Source: an uncultured Lentisphaeria bacterium (GTDB lineage: Bacteria > Verrucomicrobiota > Lentisphaeria > Victivallales > UBA1829). From it: DNA of 58,642 nt. The stretch is taken from positions 1 to 58,642 of the forward strand of contig CASEFP010000031.1 in assembly GCA_949287225.1 (NCBI GenBank), given 5' to 3'. The notes beneath the pieces were generated by a model. It was not told where the DNA came from. It saw nothing but the letters and a program-made list of their open reading frames with translations, and searched no databases. Positions within the stretch are counted from its first letter, which is position 1. Every line of letters begins with the position of its first letter. The position numbers and the translations under genes were made by a program. This document shows, one piece after another, positions 51,750 to 58,642 of this stretch.

Positions 51750-52745
51750 TCAGTACTGCATCCACTCGATGAGTTTCACATTGTTGTCGGCGGCTCCGGT
51801 GACGTCGAACCGCTCGAAGGAAACGGCAAGGCGGCGCGTGGGGCGCTCCTGCTTCTCCTGCTGACCGATCAGGATCGTGTAGGTGCCGCTCTCGCGCCAG
51901 GAGAAACGCCCGAGCGAAGCGTACAGCATCGGGTCAAGCTGATCCCGAAGCGTGGTGCGCTCCTTGAACCAGATCTCGCGTGCGGCAAGCACCTCCTCGA
52001 TCTCCTCGTCCTCCAGGTTGCAGTAGACCTTCAGCAGCAGCGGCGTGGCGGTGAAGAAGGTCGGCGCCCCCGTGGGAGCGCGGAGGAGCCGGATGTTGCT
52101 CAGGCGCCCGAAACGGTCCGGCGGAAACAGGTCAATCAGCCCGGGGATGTAGAAGAACTCCTCGCGCAGCACCTTCGTCGCGGAGTTGCGCGGCAGGGGC
52201 GCCATGTTTTCCGCCTCGTATTCCTCGGCCTCCATGCCGTCCAGACCGATCTCGTCATTGGTGTCGTAGTAGTCGCTGATCTTGTCGCGCAGCGAACTCA
52301 GAAGGTCGATGAACTCGGTTTCCGTGTCGATCGGCGTACCCAGCTGCTGCAGCGTTGTCGTGAAGTTGTTCCTGCTGAGATCAAGTCCGGACTGCGCGTC
52401 CGTGATCGTGAAATAGACTTTGGTCCCGTAGTAATCCATCTCATGGGTGACGCCGTCGGCCATGTAGCGGTCGTAATCGTATTCGGTGTAGTCGATGTCG
52501 CCGAGCGCGCGATCCGGATAGAGGTTCTGTTCCGCGGCAAGCAGCCACTGGACGCGGTTCATGACTCCCTCGTTGAGATAGGAGGAGCGCTGGAGACTGA
52601 CATGCGCGGCAATGTCATAGGTGGAGATCTGCGAGAGAATCAGAACCGTCGCGGTCAGCATCCCCGCGGTGAAGATCAGGCAGAGCGCCGCAATCAGGGC
52701 GGAACCTCTTTCGTCTTTTTTTCTTCGTGCCATCGAGCTTCTCAT
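51750..52745 (-). CDS. gspK: Type II secretion minor pseudopilin GspK
   Basis: 331 residues from MRSSMARR at 52745 (SD GAGGG at 6-7 bases; 8 bp after gspJ). Signature: RKKDERGSALIAALCLIF; here the glycine before the mature end is kept (ERG|SALIA), unlike the other pseudopilins. The GspK large alpha domain is visible (DYDRYMADGVTHEMDYYG; SGLDLSRNNFTTTLQQLG; VLREEFFYIPGL). GspK caps the pseudopilus tip with GspI and GspJ. The open frame runs to 53057, but that part codes in another frame for GspJ. Confidence 0.88.
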   Translation of the reverse strand: MRSSMARRKKDERGSALIAALCLIFTAGMLTATVLILSQISTYDIAAHVSLQRSSYLNEGVMNRVQWLLAAEQNLYPDRALGDIDYTEYDYDRYMADGVTHEMDYYGTKVYFTITDAQSGLDLSRNNFTTTLQQLGTPIDTETEFIDLLSSLRDKISDYYDTNDEIGLDGMEAEEYEAENMAPLPRNSATKVLREEFFYIPGLIDLFPPDRFGRLSNIRLLRAPTGAPTFFTATPLLLKVYCNLEDEEIEEVLAAREIWFKERTTLRDQLDPMLYASLGRFSWRESGTYTILIGQQEKQERPTRRLAVSFERFDVTGAADNNVKLIEWMQY

Positions 52746-52753
52746 GATTTCCC

Positions 52754-53464
52754 TCACAGCAGGAGCTGGGTGTTTTTGGAGTTCCCGGCGGTCCGGCGGA
52801 GCCAGATCTCCTTCCGGTCGTCGGTCCATTCGACTGTCATCTGGACGGCGATCGGGATCAGAAACGTGCGGGTGCTGTTTGAAATCGCCGGGCGCGGATT
52901 GGTCTGCGCCACATTGATATTCAGATCCTCCTCCCAGGTGTCGTCCCAGACAAGCTCGTCGTTCTCCTCGGTTGCGTAGCGGAAGCTGACCGAGCGGACA
53001 CGGTCGGCGAGCACCTCGCGTGTATAGGAGTTCTGTTCGGTCTCCTCTTCGTTCCACTGGAAGCGCGGATACTGGGAGTATTCGGCGATGAGCTGTTCAT
53101 TTTCGACCCTGATGCGCAGGAAGATCAGCGCCCCCTTGTCATTGCGGTAGGCGCGGCGCAAGGCGACGAAATGGATGTTGTCCGGCTCCCCCTTGAAGAC
53201 GACGCGCTCCTGGTTCAGATCCTCGTCGCGCCAGGTGAACGGGATCATGTTCCGGACACAGGTGTCCATGATGCGGTCGATCGTCTGATAGGTTTTCAGG
53301 CGCTCGCTGATCCGCACGGATCGCTGCCACGCGTTGTAGAAGGTCATGGAGGCGGAAGCGATGATCAGCGCCACGAAGATCATGATCGCCATCGCGACAA
53401 TGATCTCCACCAGCGTGAAAAAGCCTTTTTTCCTATTCTTCATCGCTTCCGATCGCCGATTCAT
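52754..53464 (-). CDS. gspJ: Type II secretion pseudopilin GspJ
   Basis: 236 residues. Class III signal MNRRSEAMKNRKKGF|FTLVEIIVAMAIM: the conserved FTLVE with E at +5 puts F15 rather than glycine at -1. The rest (RVVFKGEPDNIHFVALRR; RVRSVSFRYATEENDELVWDDTW; WTDDRKEIWLRR) matches GspJ. Start at 53464 (AGGATCAGTT upstream) overlaps gspI by 32 bp; a start at 53443 (MKNRKK) is the alternative. Minor pseudopilin near the tip of the T2SS pseudopilus. Confidence 0.85.
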   Translation of the reverse strand: MNRRSEAMKNRKKGFFTLVEIIVAMAIMIFVALIIASASMTFYNAWQRSVRISERLKTYQTIDRIMDTCVRNMIPFTWRDEDLNQERVVFKGEPDNIHFVALRRAYRNDKGALIFLRIRVENEQLIAEYSQYPRFQWNEEETEQNSYTREVLADRVRSVSFRYATEENDELVWDDTWEEDLNINVAQTNPRPAISNSTRTFLIPIAVQMTVEWTDDRKEIWLRRTAGNSKNTQLLL

Positions 53465-53858
53465 AACTGATCCTGTCGATTCTGATCTGGTCCAGCTCCT
53501 TGCCGTCGCCCTCGCGCTCCAGCGTGACCACCATGCACTTCAACGGCAGCTGCCCGAGCAGATTGCCGTAGTCCGCAGGGACCTGTTCATCGGAGACATC
53601 CTCGTAGGAAACCGTGATCCGGTAACCCTTGTAGGGGAAGAACTCCTCGGGAATGCCGCCGGGATCCTCGCCCATGAGCATGAAATACTCGACTGCCTGC
53701 GCGAGCATGTGCATCTGTTCCCACTTCTCGTAACTGGTCGCAATCCGTTTCTGCGAGACGATCAGGAGCGAAAGCAGTCCCGTGATGCTCAGTCCCAGAA
53801 TGCCGAGCGCCACAACGACTTCAATCAGTGTGAAAAAAGACAGTTTCCCGCGTTTCAT
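53433..53858 (-). CDS. gspI: Type II secretion pseudopilin GspI
   Basis: 141 residues. N-terminus MKRGKLSF|FTLIEVVVALGILGLSI, a class III signal with E at +5 relative to FTLIE but phenylalanine at -1 and serine at -2. The C-terminal part (YRITVSYEDVSDEQVP; LPLKCMVVTLERE) has the GspI beta sheet with an assembly-initiating minor pseudopilin pattern. The end overlaps gspJ; the start overlaps gspH by 4 bp (ATGA at 53855-53858). Confidence 0.85.
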   Translation of the reverse strand: MKRGKLSFFTLIEVVVALGILGLSITGLLSLLIVSQKRIATSYEKWEQMHMLAQAVEYFMLMGEDPGGIPEEFFPYKGYRITVSYEDVSDEQVPADYGNLLGQLPLKCMVVTLEREGDGKELDQIRIDRISYESAIGSDEE

Positions 53859-54397
53859 TGTTCCTCGTCGCCCTCGCTTTTCGTCAGGAGCCCCGTCAGC
53901 GGGGAGATGTCGAACACCTTCCGGAGTGTCTGGTAGCGCAGTTCGAATTTCAGACTTCCGGACGCACCGCCGTCGGGGAAAAAGCGGAAAAGTTCAAAAT
54001 ACTCCTCCTCGGAGAGTTCCCGTTCCTTGTCGGCAAAATCGGTTCCGAGCTCGAAATTTTCGGGAAGTTTCCATTCGATCGCCGCGAGACTGAGTTTTTT
54101 CTCCTCTTCCTCCTTCGCCTCCTCGTCCTTCGCCTGAAACTCCTCGGGAATCGCCATCTTGAACGTCCGGGTCTCGGGATAGAAGACCACCATCCGGTCA
54201 GCGCCGTTTTCCAGCGCCTGGAAGCGGACTTTCGCACAGAATGATTCGAACTGAAGCCCGGCGCTTTCCAGCTGCCGCGCGGGCGACTCCCCCCGGAAGG
54301 CGGAGACGGCCAGCGCCGTCGTCAGCGCGATGATCGCGATGGCGACGACGAGCTCCAGAAGCGTAAAAGGCGGAAGCGGCCGTCTCTGTGTTTTCAT
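53855..54397 (-). CDS. gspH: Type II secretion pseudopilin GspH
   Basis: 180 residues from ATG 54397 (MKTQRRPLPP|FTLLELVVAIAIIAL). The residue before the FTLLE is proline, not glycine. The GspH-type domain follows (SPARQLESAGLQFESFCAKVRFQALENGADRMVVFY...TFKMAIPEEF), with an inserted acidic stretch rich in Glu and Lys (AKDEEAKEEEEKK). A GTG at 54433 in frame is possible but without good SD. Between gspG and gspI, as in other T2SS operons. Confidence 0.85.
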   Translation of the reverse strand: MKTQRRPLPPFTLLELVVAIAIIALTTALAVSAFRGESPARQLESAGLQFESFCAKVRFQALENGADRMVVFYPETRTFKMAIPEEFQAKDEEAKEEEEKKLSLAAIEWKLPENFELGTDFADKERELSEEEYFELFRFFPDGGASGSLKFELRYQTLRKVFDISPLTGLLTKSEGDEEQ

Positions 54398-54490
54398 CTC
54401 ATTTTCCGCGAACGTTTTTTCCGGCGGATTCACTGGGGATTTCCCGCGGGAGTGCCGGAAACATATTCCGCGGGAACAGTTGATCCGCGC

Positions 54491-54913
54491 TTATTCCCAG
54501 TTGGTGATGTCGGCGTTTTCGCCTTCGCCGCCGGGCTGGCCGTCCGCGCCGTAGCTCATGATGTCAAACTCGCGGTGTTCGCCGGGATAGACGTAAATGT
54601 AATCGTTGCCCCAGGGATCCTTCGGAACGGACGGCTGGAGATAGGGCCCGTTCCATTTGGCGTTCTGATCGACGTTCTCGACCAGCGCGCGGAGCCCGAC
54701 GGTCGAATCCGGATAGCTTCCGACATCCAGACGGAATCCGGTCAACGCCTCCTCCAGCAGTTTGATCTGCGTTTTGGCCGCGCCGACGTTCGCCTTCTTG
54801 ACGTAGTTCAGATACAGCGGCGTCGCAATGGACGCCAGCGTGACCAGAATAATGATCACGACGACGACTTCGATCAGGGTGAAGTCCGTTCTCTTCCATC
54901 TTTTTCTTCTCAT
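54491..54913 (-). CDS. gspG: Type II secretion major pseudopilin GspG
   Basis: 140 residues, standard for the major pseudopilin that polymerises into the T2SS piston. MRRKRWKRTD|FTLIEVVVVIIILVTLASIATPLY has Asp (D10) in place of the invariant Gly at -1, while F+1 and E+5 are retained. The rest is typical: AAKTQIKLLEEALTGFRLDVGSYPDSTVGLRALV, and the calcium/loop segment WNGPYLQPSVPKDPWGNDYIYVYPGEH. The start overlaps gspF by ATGA. Confidence 0.93.
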   Translation of the reverse strand: MRRKRWKRTDFTLIEVVVVIIILVTLASIATPLYLNYVKKANVGAAKTQIKLLEEALTGFRLDVGSYPDSTVGLRALVENVDQNAKWNGPYLQPSVPKDPWGNDYIYVYPGEHREFDIMSYGADGQPGGEGENADITNWE

Positions 54914-56127
54914 ATCTTGGGTCCTCCTTGACTGATTGAGTTGATTTCCATCATAGCCACAAAAATCGACACCACGACGACCAGAACCACCAGCGCCAGA
55001 AACACAATCACCGCCGGCTCGAAGAGGCTCAGCAGGCGCTTGATTTTCAGACGCGTGTCATTTTCCAGATGGTTCGCTATGCGCGAAAGCATCTCGCCGA
55101 CGGTTCCGGACTCCTCCCCCACCCGCAGCATCGGCACCATGCCCGCGGGCACAAACACATTCCCCGCGAGCGCGGCGGAAAGTTTGGTGCCTCCCTTGAG
55201 CTTGCGGGAAATGTCGCCGAACGCCTTCGACACCACGGGATTGGAGATGATTCTCCCCGAGATCCGCACCGTCCGGATGATCTCCACATGGTTCGCGATC
55301 AGAATCGAGAGCGTCCGGATGTATTTGCACATCTCCAGATCCACGATGATCCGCCCGAACAGCGGCAGAGAAAGCAGGAACCTGCTGTAATTGTAGCGGA
55401 ACGCCTCCTCTCCGAGGAATTTCTTGAGTCCGGTCCACGTGCCGACCACGATGCACGGGATCACCCACCATGCCCACGAGGCAAAGGCGCTGACCGTGAG
55501 AAGGAAATTCATCGAGGGAGGCATCTCCCGCCCCATGTCCTCGAAAATCTTCGCAAAGCGCGGCACGAACACGGTGAACAGGAGCACCGTCACGATCAGC
55601 GTGATCGAAAGAATCGCAAGCGGATAGATTGAGCTCGAAATGATGAAGTCCTTGAGCTCCTTGCTCTCCCCCATGAACTTGTAGAGCTGCCCGACCACTT
55701 CGGGCAGACAGCCGGTCTCCTCGCCGCTCTCGATCAGGTTTGCGTAATATCCGGGGAACAGCGAACCGTGGGAGCGCACAAGTTCCGAAAATTTCTTTCC
55801 TTCGTGAAGCCCCTGCCGAAGCGAATTGACAAAATCGCGCTGTTCAGGCTCGACGGCGCTTTCTGCGATGATCGCAAGCGCTTTTTCCAGAGGAATGAAG
55901 GAGTCCAGAAGCGGGGCGAGCTGGCGCGTGAAGTCATAGGTGTCGATTTTGGAGCGACGGAAGAGAAGACGGCCCTTTCCGCCGACGGAGACCTCGCCGT
56001 AGAAGCGCACCGGCGTGACCTGGCGGCTGCGCAGCTTGCCGAGCGCCTCCTTTTCATTGTCCGCCTCGATCAGCATCTCATGCGGCGGTTCGCCCTTCGC
56101 GGCGGCAAGATATTTGTAAAGCCCCAT
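54910..56127 (-). CDS. gspF: Type II secretion inner-membrane platform protein GspF
   Basis: 405 residues. Two T2SSF repeats: DTYDFTRQLAPLLDSFIPLEKALAI...LIESGEETGCLPEVV and RFLLSLPLFGRIIVDLEMCKYIRTLSIL...MLRVGEESGTVGEMLSRIA. Helices are IYPLAILSITLIVTVLLFTVF, AWWVIPCIVVG and AVIVFLALVVLVVVVSIFVAMM. GspF is the multipass platform coupling GspE to the pseudopilus. Typical length. Confidence 0.95.
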   Translation of the reverse strand: MGLYKYLAAAKGEPPHEMLIEADNEKEALGKLRSRQVTPVRFYGEVSVGGKGRLLFRRSKIDTYDFTRQLAPLLDSFIPLEKALAIIAESAVEPEQRDFVNSLRQGLHEGKKFSELVRSHGSLFPGYYANLIESGEETGCLPEVVGQLYKFMGESKELKDFIISSSIYPLAILSITLIVTVLLFTVFVPRFAKIFEDMGREMPPSMNFLLTVSAFASWAWWVIPCIVVGTWTGLKKFLGEEAFRYNYSRFLLSLPLFGRIIVDLEMCKYIRTLSILIANHVEIIRTVRISGRIISNPVVSKAFGDISRKLKGGTKLSAALAGNVFVPAGMVPMLRVGEESGTVGEMLSRIANHLENDTRLKIKRLLSLFEPAVIVFLALVVLVVVVSIFVAMMEINSISQGGPKI

Positions 56128-56142
56128 CCGGAATCCTCCGCG

Positions 56143-57732
56143 TTACAGTTCGGCCGTGGAGCGGTTGAGCTCCTCCTGCGTCGTGATGCCCGCGGCCACC
56201 TTCGATGCTCCGTCCTGCTGCAGCGTCACCATGCCGTGCCGGACCGCGATCTCCTGTAGCTCCGAACTCGACGCGTTTCGGTTCACCGCCGTGCGCAGTT
56301 CGTCGTCGAGGAACAGCAGTTCAAAGATGCCGGAACGGCCCTTGAATCCGCTGCCGTTGCAGCGGCGGCATTTCACGCCGTGTTCATCCGTTCCCTTCCC
56401 GTGACAGACGGTGCAGATCTTCCGGACGAGCCGCTGGGAAAGCACGCCGTAGAGCGCGGACGATACAAGAAAGTTTTCCACGCCCATGTCTATGAGGCGC
56501 GTCACCGCGCCGACCGCGTCGTTCGTATGCAGCGTGCTCAGAACCAGATGCCCGGTGAGCGCGGCGTTGATCGCGATGTCCGCCGTTTCCCGGTCGCGGA
56601 TCTCGCCGACGAGAATGATGTCCGGGTCCTGGCGGACGATGCTCCGCAGTCCGTTGGCAAATGTCACGCCGATCTTGGCATTGACCTGCATCTGGCAGAG
56701 CCCGCGCATCTTGTATTCCACGGGGTCCTCGACGGTGATGATTTTCTTGCGGCTGTCATTGAGCTGGCTGATCACGCTGTAAAGCGTCGTGGTCTTGCCG
56801 CTTCCGGTCGGGCCGACGACGAGAATCATGCCGTGCGGGATGCTGATGAGGCGCCGGAACTGCGCGAGATGCTCCGGCGACATGCCGAGCGTCTGAAGGT
56901 CGAAGGTGATCGCATCCTGATTCAGAAGACGCAGAACGATGCTCTCTCCGGTCAGGATCGGAATCGTGCTGATTCGCATGTCCAGTTCGGTGCGCCCGAG
57001 CTGGACATTGGTGCGTCCGTCCTGCGGGAGACGGCTCTCGGCAATGTTGAGCCCGCCGATCAGCTTGATACGCGATGCGATCGCGGGAAACTGGTTCAGC
57101 GGACAGCTGATGATTTCGGTGAGCACGCCGTCCACGCGGCAGCGCACCGCGACGTGATCCTCGTCCGGCTCGACGTGAATATCGCTGGCGCCGAGCTCGA
57201 TCGCCTGCGTGAAGATGTCGTTCACAAGCCGGACGATCCGTGCCTCGCCCGCCATCGTGCGGAGCGTGTTTTCGTCATCGACGTCGACCGCCGTCTCCTC
57301 GTCTTCCTCCTCCATGCTCTGCGCCTTGCTGAGGAGCCGTTCGAGAAACGTCCGGCGGACAAAGCGGAACTCCGCCCTGCGCTTCCAGCTCTTCTGCACC
57401 AGAAATGCCAGCTGATCCAGCGCATAGGGATCCACAACGAGAAACGTGATCGAATCCTCCTCCCATTCGAGAGGCAGACAGACGTTCGCATTGAAGAACT
57501 CCAGCGGTGCGTTCGGAAAGGGTTCGGGCTGCCGGATCTCATCCTCGGGGAGCACCGGAACACCGTACGCCTCCGAATAAAGCGCGATGAGTTCAGCTTC
57601 AGTTGCGGCGGAGGACTGCACAAGCGCGCGGTCCCCCTCGCGGGACGGCCCGGGGGAATCGGGAAAACGCGCGGCGAAAAGCTGTTTGAGTTTTTCGCGC
57701 GGGGAAAGGCTCTTCGCATCAGAAGAGGTCAT
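56143..57732 (-). CDS. gspE: Type II secretion ATPase GspE
   Basis: 529 residues. T2SSE N-domain, then Walker A GPTGSGKTTTLY, Asp box ITVEDPVEY, Walker B-like ILVGEIRDRETADIAI, and His box HLVLSTLHTND. A zinc-binding CTVCHG...CRRCNGSGFKGR element is near the C-terminus. GspE drives pseudopilus extension from the cytoplasm. The start (MTSSDAK) overlaps gspD by 14 bp with AAGGAG 10 bp before it. Confidence 0.96.
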   Translation of the reverse strand: MTSSDAKSLSPREKLKQLFAARFPDSPGPSREGDRALVQSSAATEAELIALYSEAYGVPVLPEDEIRQPEPFPNAPLEFFNANVCLPLEWEEDSITFLVVDPYALDQLAFLVQKSWKRRAEFRFVRRTFLERLLSKAQSMEEEDEETAVDVDDENTLRTMAGEARIVRLVNDIFTQAIELGASDIHVEPDEDHVAVRCRVDGVLTEIISCPLNQFPAIASRIKLIGGLNIAESRLPQDGRTNVQLGRTELDMRISTIPILTGESIVLRLLNQDAITFDLQTLGMSPEHLAQFRRLISIPHGMILVVGPTGSGKTTTLYSVISQLNDSRKKIITVEDPVEYKMRGLCQMQVNAKIGVTFANGLRSIVRQDPDIILVGEIRDRETADIAINAALTGHLVLSTLHTNDAVGAVTRLIDMGVENFLVSSALYGVLSQRLVRKICTVCHGKGTDEHGVKCRRCNGSGFKGRSGIFELLFLDDELRTAVNRNASSSELQEIAVRHGMVTLQQDGASKVAAGITTQEELNRSTAEL

Positions 57733-58642
57733 TGGACCAGAACTCCTTCGTTGTCATGATGCGCGGTTTGGAGAGGAACACGCCGTTCTTGCCGGAGAGA
57801 TTGTCGTCGAAGTCGTTCAGCGCCTTCAGCGCATCGTTGTAGCGCTCGATCAGCTCCTCGACTTTATTGCGTTCGTTGACGATGTAGCCGGTCACAAGCA
57901 CGAGGATCTCCGAACGCTCCACGGACGCATCAGTCGAACCGATCAGCCGCCGCAGAATGGGAATCTGATTGATGATCGGCACGGAATCGAGTTTGTCGGT
58001 CTTCTGTTCCTGGATCAGTCCGCCGAGGATCATCGTTTTGCCGTTGGCGATCGTCATGTTCGTGGTGATGCTGCGGTTGTTCTTGTTCGGGTTGGGATTC
58101 TCCGCAGTCGAGTTTGTGTAATCGACGCTGGAAAGCTCCTGCTCGACCTTCAGCGAGATCAGGTCGTTGCTGGTGATCTGCGGGGTCACGGTAAGCGTCA
58201 CACCGGTGGTTTCATAGTCGTAGGTGTTGGACATGCTGCCGGAGGAGGAGGTGTTGGTAATGGATCCGGTGATGACGGACACCTCGGTGCCGACGTTGAT
58301 TTTCGCTTCCGTGTGGCTGGAGACCAGCAGCTGCGGGCTGGAGATGATCTTCGTGTTTCCGTTTCCGGCAAGTGCGCGGATGTAGGCAAACTTGTTGCTG
58401 GGATTGTCCGGATCGGAAAGGAAATAGCTGAATCCGGTCTGGCGGTTCGTCGTTCTGGTGATTTCCCCGGTATTTTCATCCTTGGTGGTTGATGTGGTCG
58501 GCGTCGTCAGGTCGGTGTAGTTGGTGCCGATCAGTGAATTGGTCTTCCCGGAATAGGAGCCGGAAAGCTCTATGCCGAACTGGGTGGATTCCGTCAGCGT
58601 GACTTCGACAATCAGAACCTGCAGAAGCACCTGCGCGGGAAC
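57719..58642 (-). CDS. gspD: Type II secretion secretin GspD, C-terminal part (runs off the window)
   Basis: The 307 visible codons cover the secretin core up to the C-terminus; the N-domains lie beyond 58642. Signature VLLQVLIVEVTLTES at the cut edge, then FAYIRALAGNGNTKIISSPQLLVSSH, VSVITGSITNTSSS, TVTPQITSNDLISLKVEQELSSV, and KTMILGGLIQEQKTDKLDSVPIINQIPILRRLIGS. After it is a 75-residue C-terminal tail (VLVTGYIVNERNKVEELIERYNDAL). It forms the T2SS outer-membrane channel. The Thr/Ser-rich loop (TTPTTSTTKDE) is probably the gate or cap. Confidence 0.95.
   Translation of the reverse strand, partial: VPAQVLLQVLIVEVTLTESTQFGIELSGSYSGKTNSLIGTNYTDLTTPTTSTTKDENTGEITRTTNRQTGFSYFLSDPDNPSNKFAYIRALAGNGNTKIISSPQLLVSSHTEAKINVGTEVSVITGSITNTSSSGSMSNTYDYETTGVTLTVTPQITSNDLISLKVEQELSSVDYTNSTAENPNPNKNNRSITTNMTIANGKTMILGGLIQEQKTDKLDSVPIINQIPILRRLIGSTDASVERSEILVLVTGYIVNERNKVEELIERYNDALKALNDFDDNLSGKNGVFLSKPRIMTTKEFWSNDLF

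Noticed and set aside
52746-53057. N-terminal extension of GspK
   Set aside because: This stretch codes for GspJ in another frame; AGGG and the signal-like start at 52745 are better.
1-58642. Mobile elements, prophage or CRISPR
   Set aside because: No transposase, integrase, phage gene or regularly spaced direct repeats were seen; repeats found are within coding repeats only.

Overview
The window is GC-rich, almost fully coding bacterial chromosome. No gap between genes exceeds about 200 bp. No rRNA, tRNA, CRISPR array, insertion sequence or phage gene was seen. The gene set points to a diderm with lipopolysaccharide (waaA, a secretin-type outer-membrane channel, lipoproteins). It also suggests the PVC superphylum, most likely Lentisphaerota (Victivallis-like): a Ser/Thr kinase with a periplasmic LRR tail, pseudopilins with FTLIE starts but no preceding glycine, an amylase-debranching fusion, Asp23/AmaP proteins in a diderm, and a NahK-type hexosamine operon typical of gut glycan users. 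The taxonomic call is inference from gene content only.

Layout. 1-3247 (+): end of a metal-binding protein gene, znuC, znuB and a TPR/Sel1 lipoprotein. 3248-8737 (-): membrane TPR protein, SPOUT methyltransferase, radical SAM enzyme and a 1023-residue kinase whose nucleotide-binding lysine is placed as in WNK kinases. 8900-9553 (+): thiE. 9572-13764 (-): thiL-tsaE-epimerase-uvrB. 13918-16573 (+): two small secreted proteins and a cardiolipin synthase. 16609-26079 (-): waaA-thiC-AAA ATPase-tadA-lipoprotein-debranching enzyme. 26220-28198 (+): lepB and an unknown gene. 28287-32100 (+): aroQ-accB-accC-asp23-asp23-amaP, closed by a bidirectional terminator. 32184-36523 (-): ROK kinase, nucleotidyltransferase, NahK-like kinase and epimerase. 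36671-41824 (-): secretin-domain protein, periplasmic adaptor, MacB-type ATPase and permease. 41965-42513 (-): zinc-ribbon protein. 42667-58642 (-): one run of genes containing gspD-E-F-G-H-I-J-K, cpaB-cpaF-tadB-tadC, a DUF192 protein, an FHA-TM protein, a PEGA lipoprotein, a membrane protein and rsmG.

How they fit together. Most genes are packed into operons with 4-bp ATGA/GTGA overlaps or very short gaps. Ten reasonable sigma70-like promoters (TTGnnn, 16-17 bp, TAnnnT) and one weak one could be read by eye, and several of them decide the start codon of the first gene. The strongest candidates for new biology are: (i) the T2SS-Tad hybrid locus with two FHA proteins; (ii) an operon that pairs a MacAB-type exporter with a secretin instead of TolC; (iii) the WNK-like bacterial kinase; (iv) loss of the prepilin -1 glycine in all four FTLxE pseudopilins. 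Functions come from motif recognition in the translated sequence; no database search was run.
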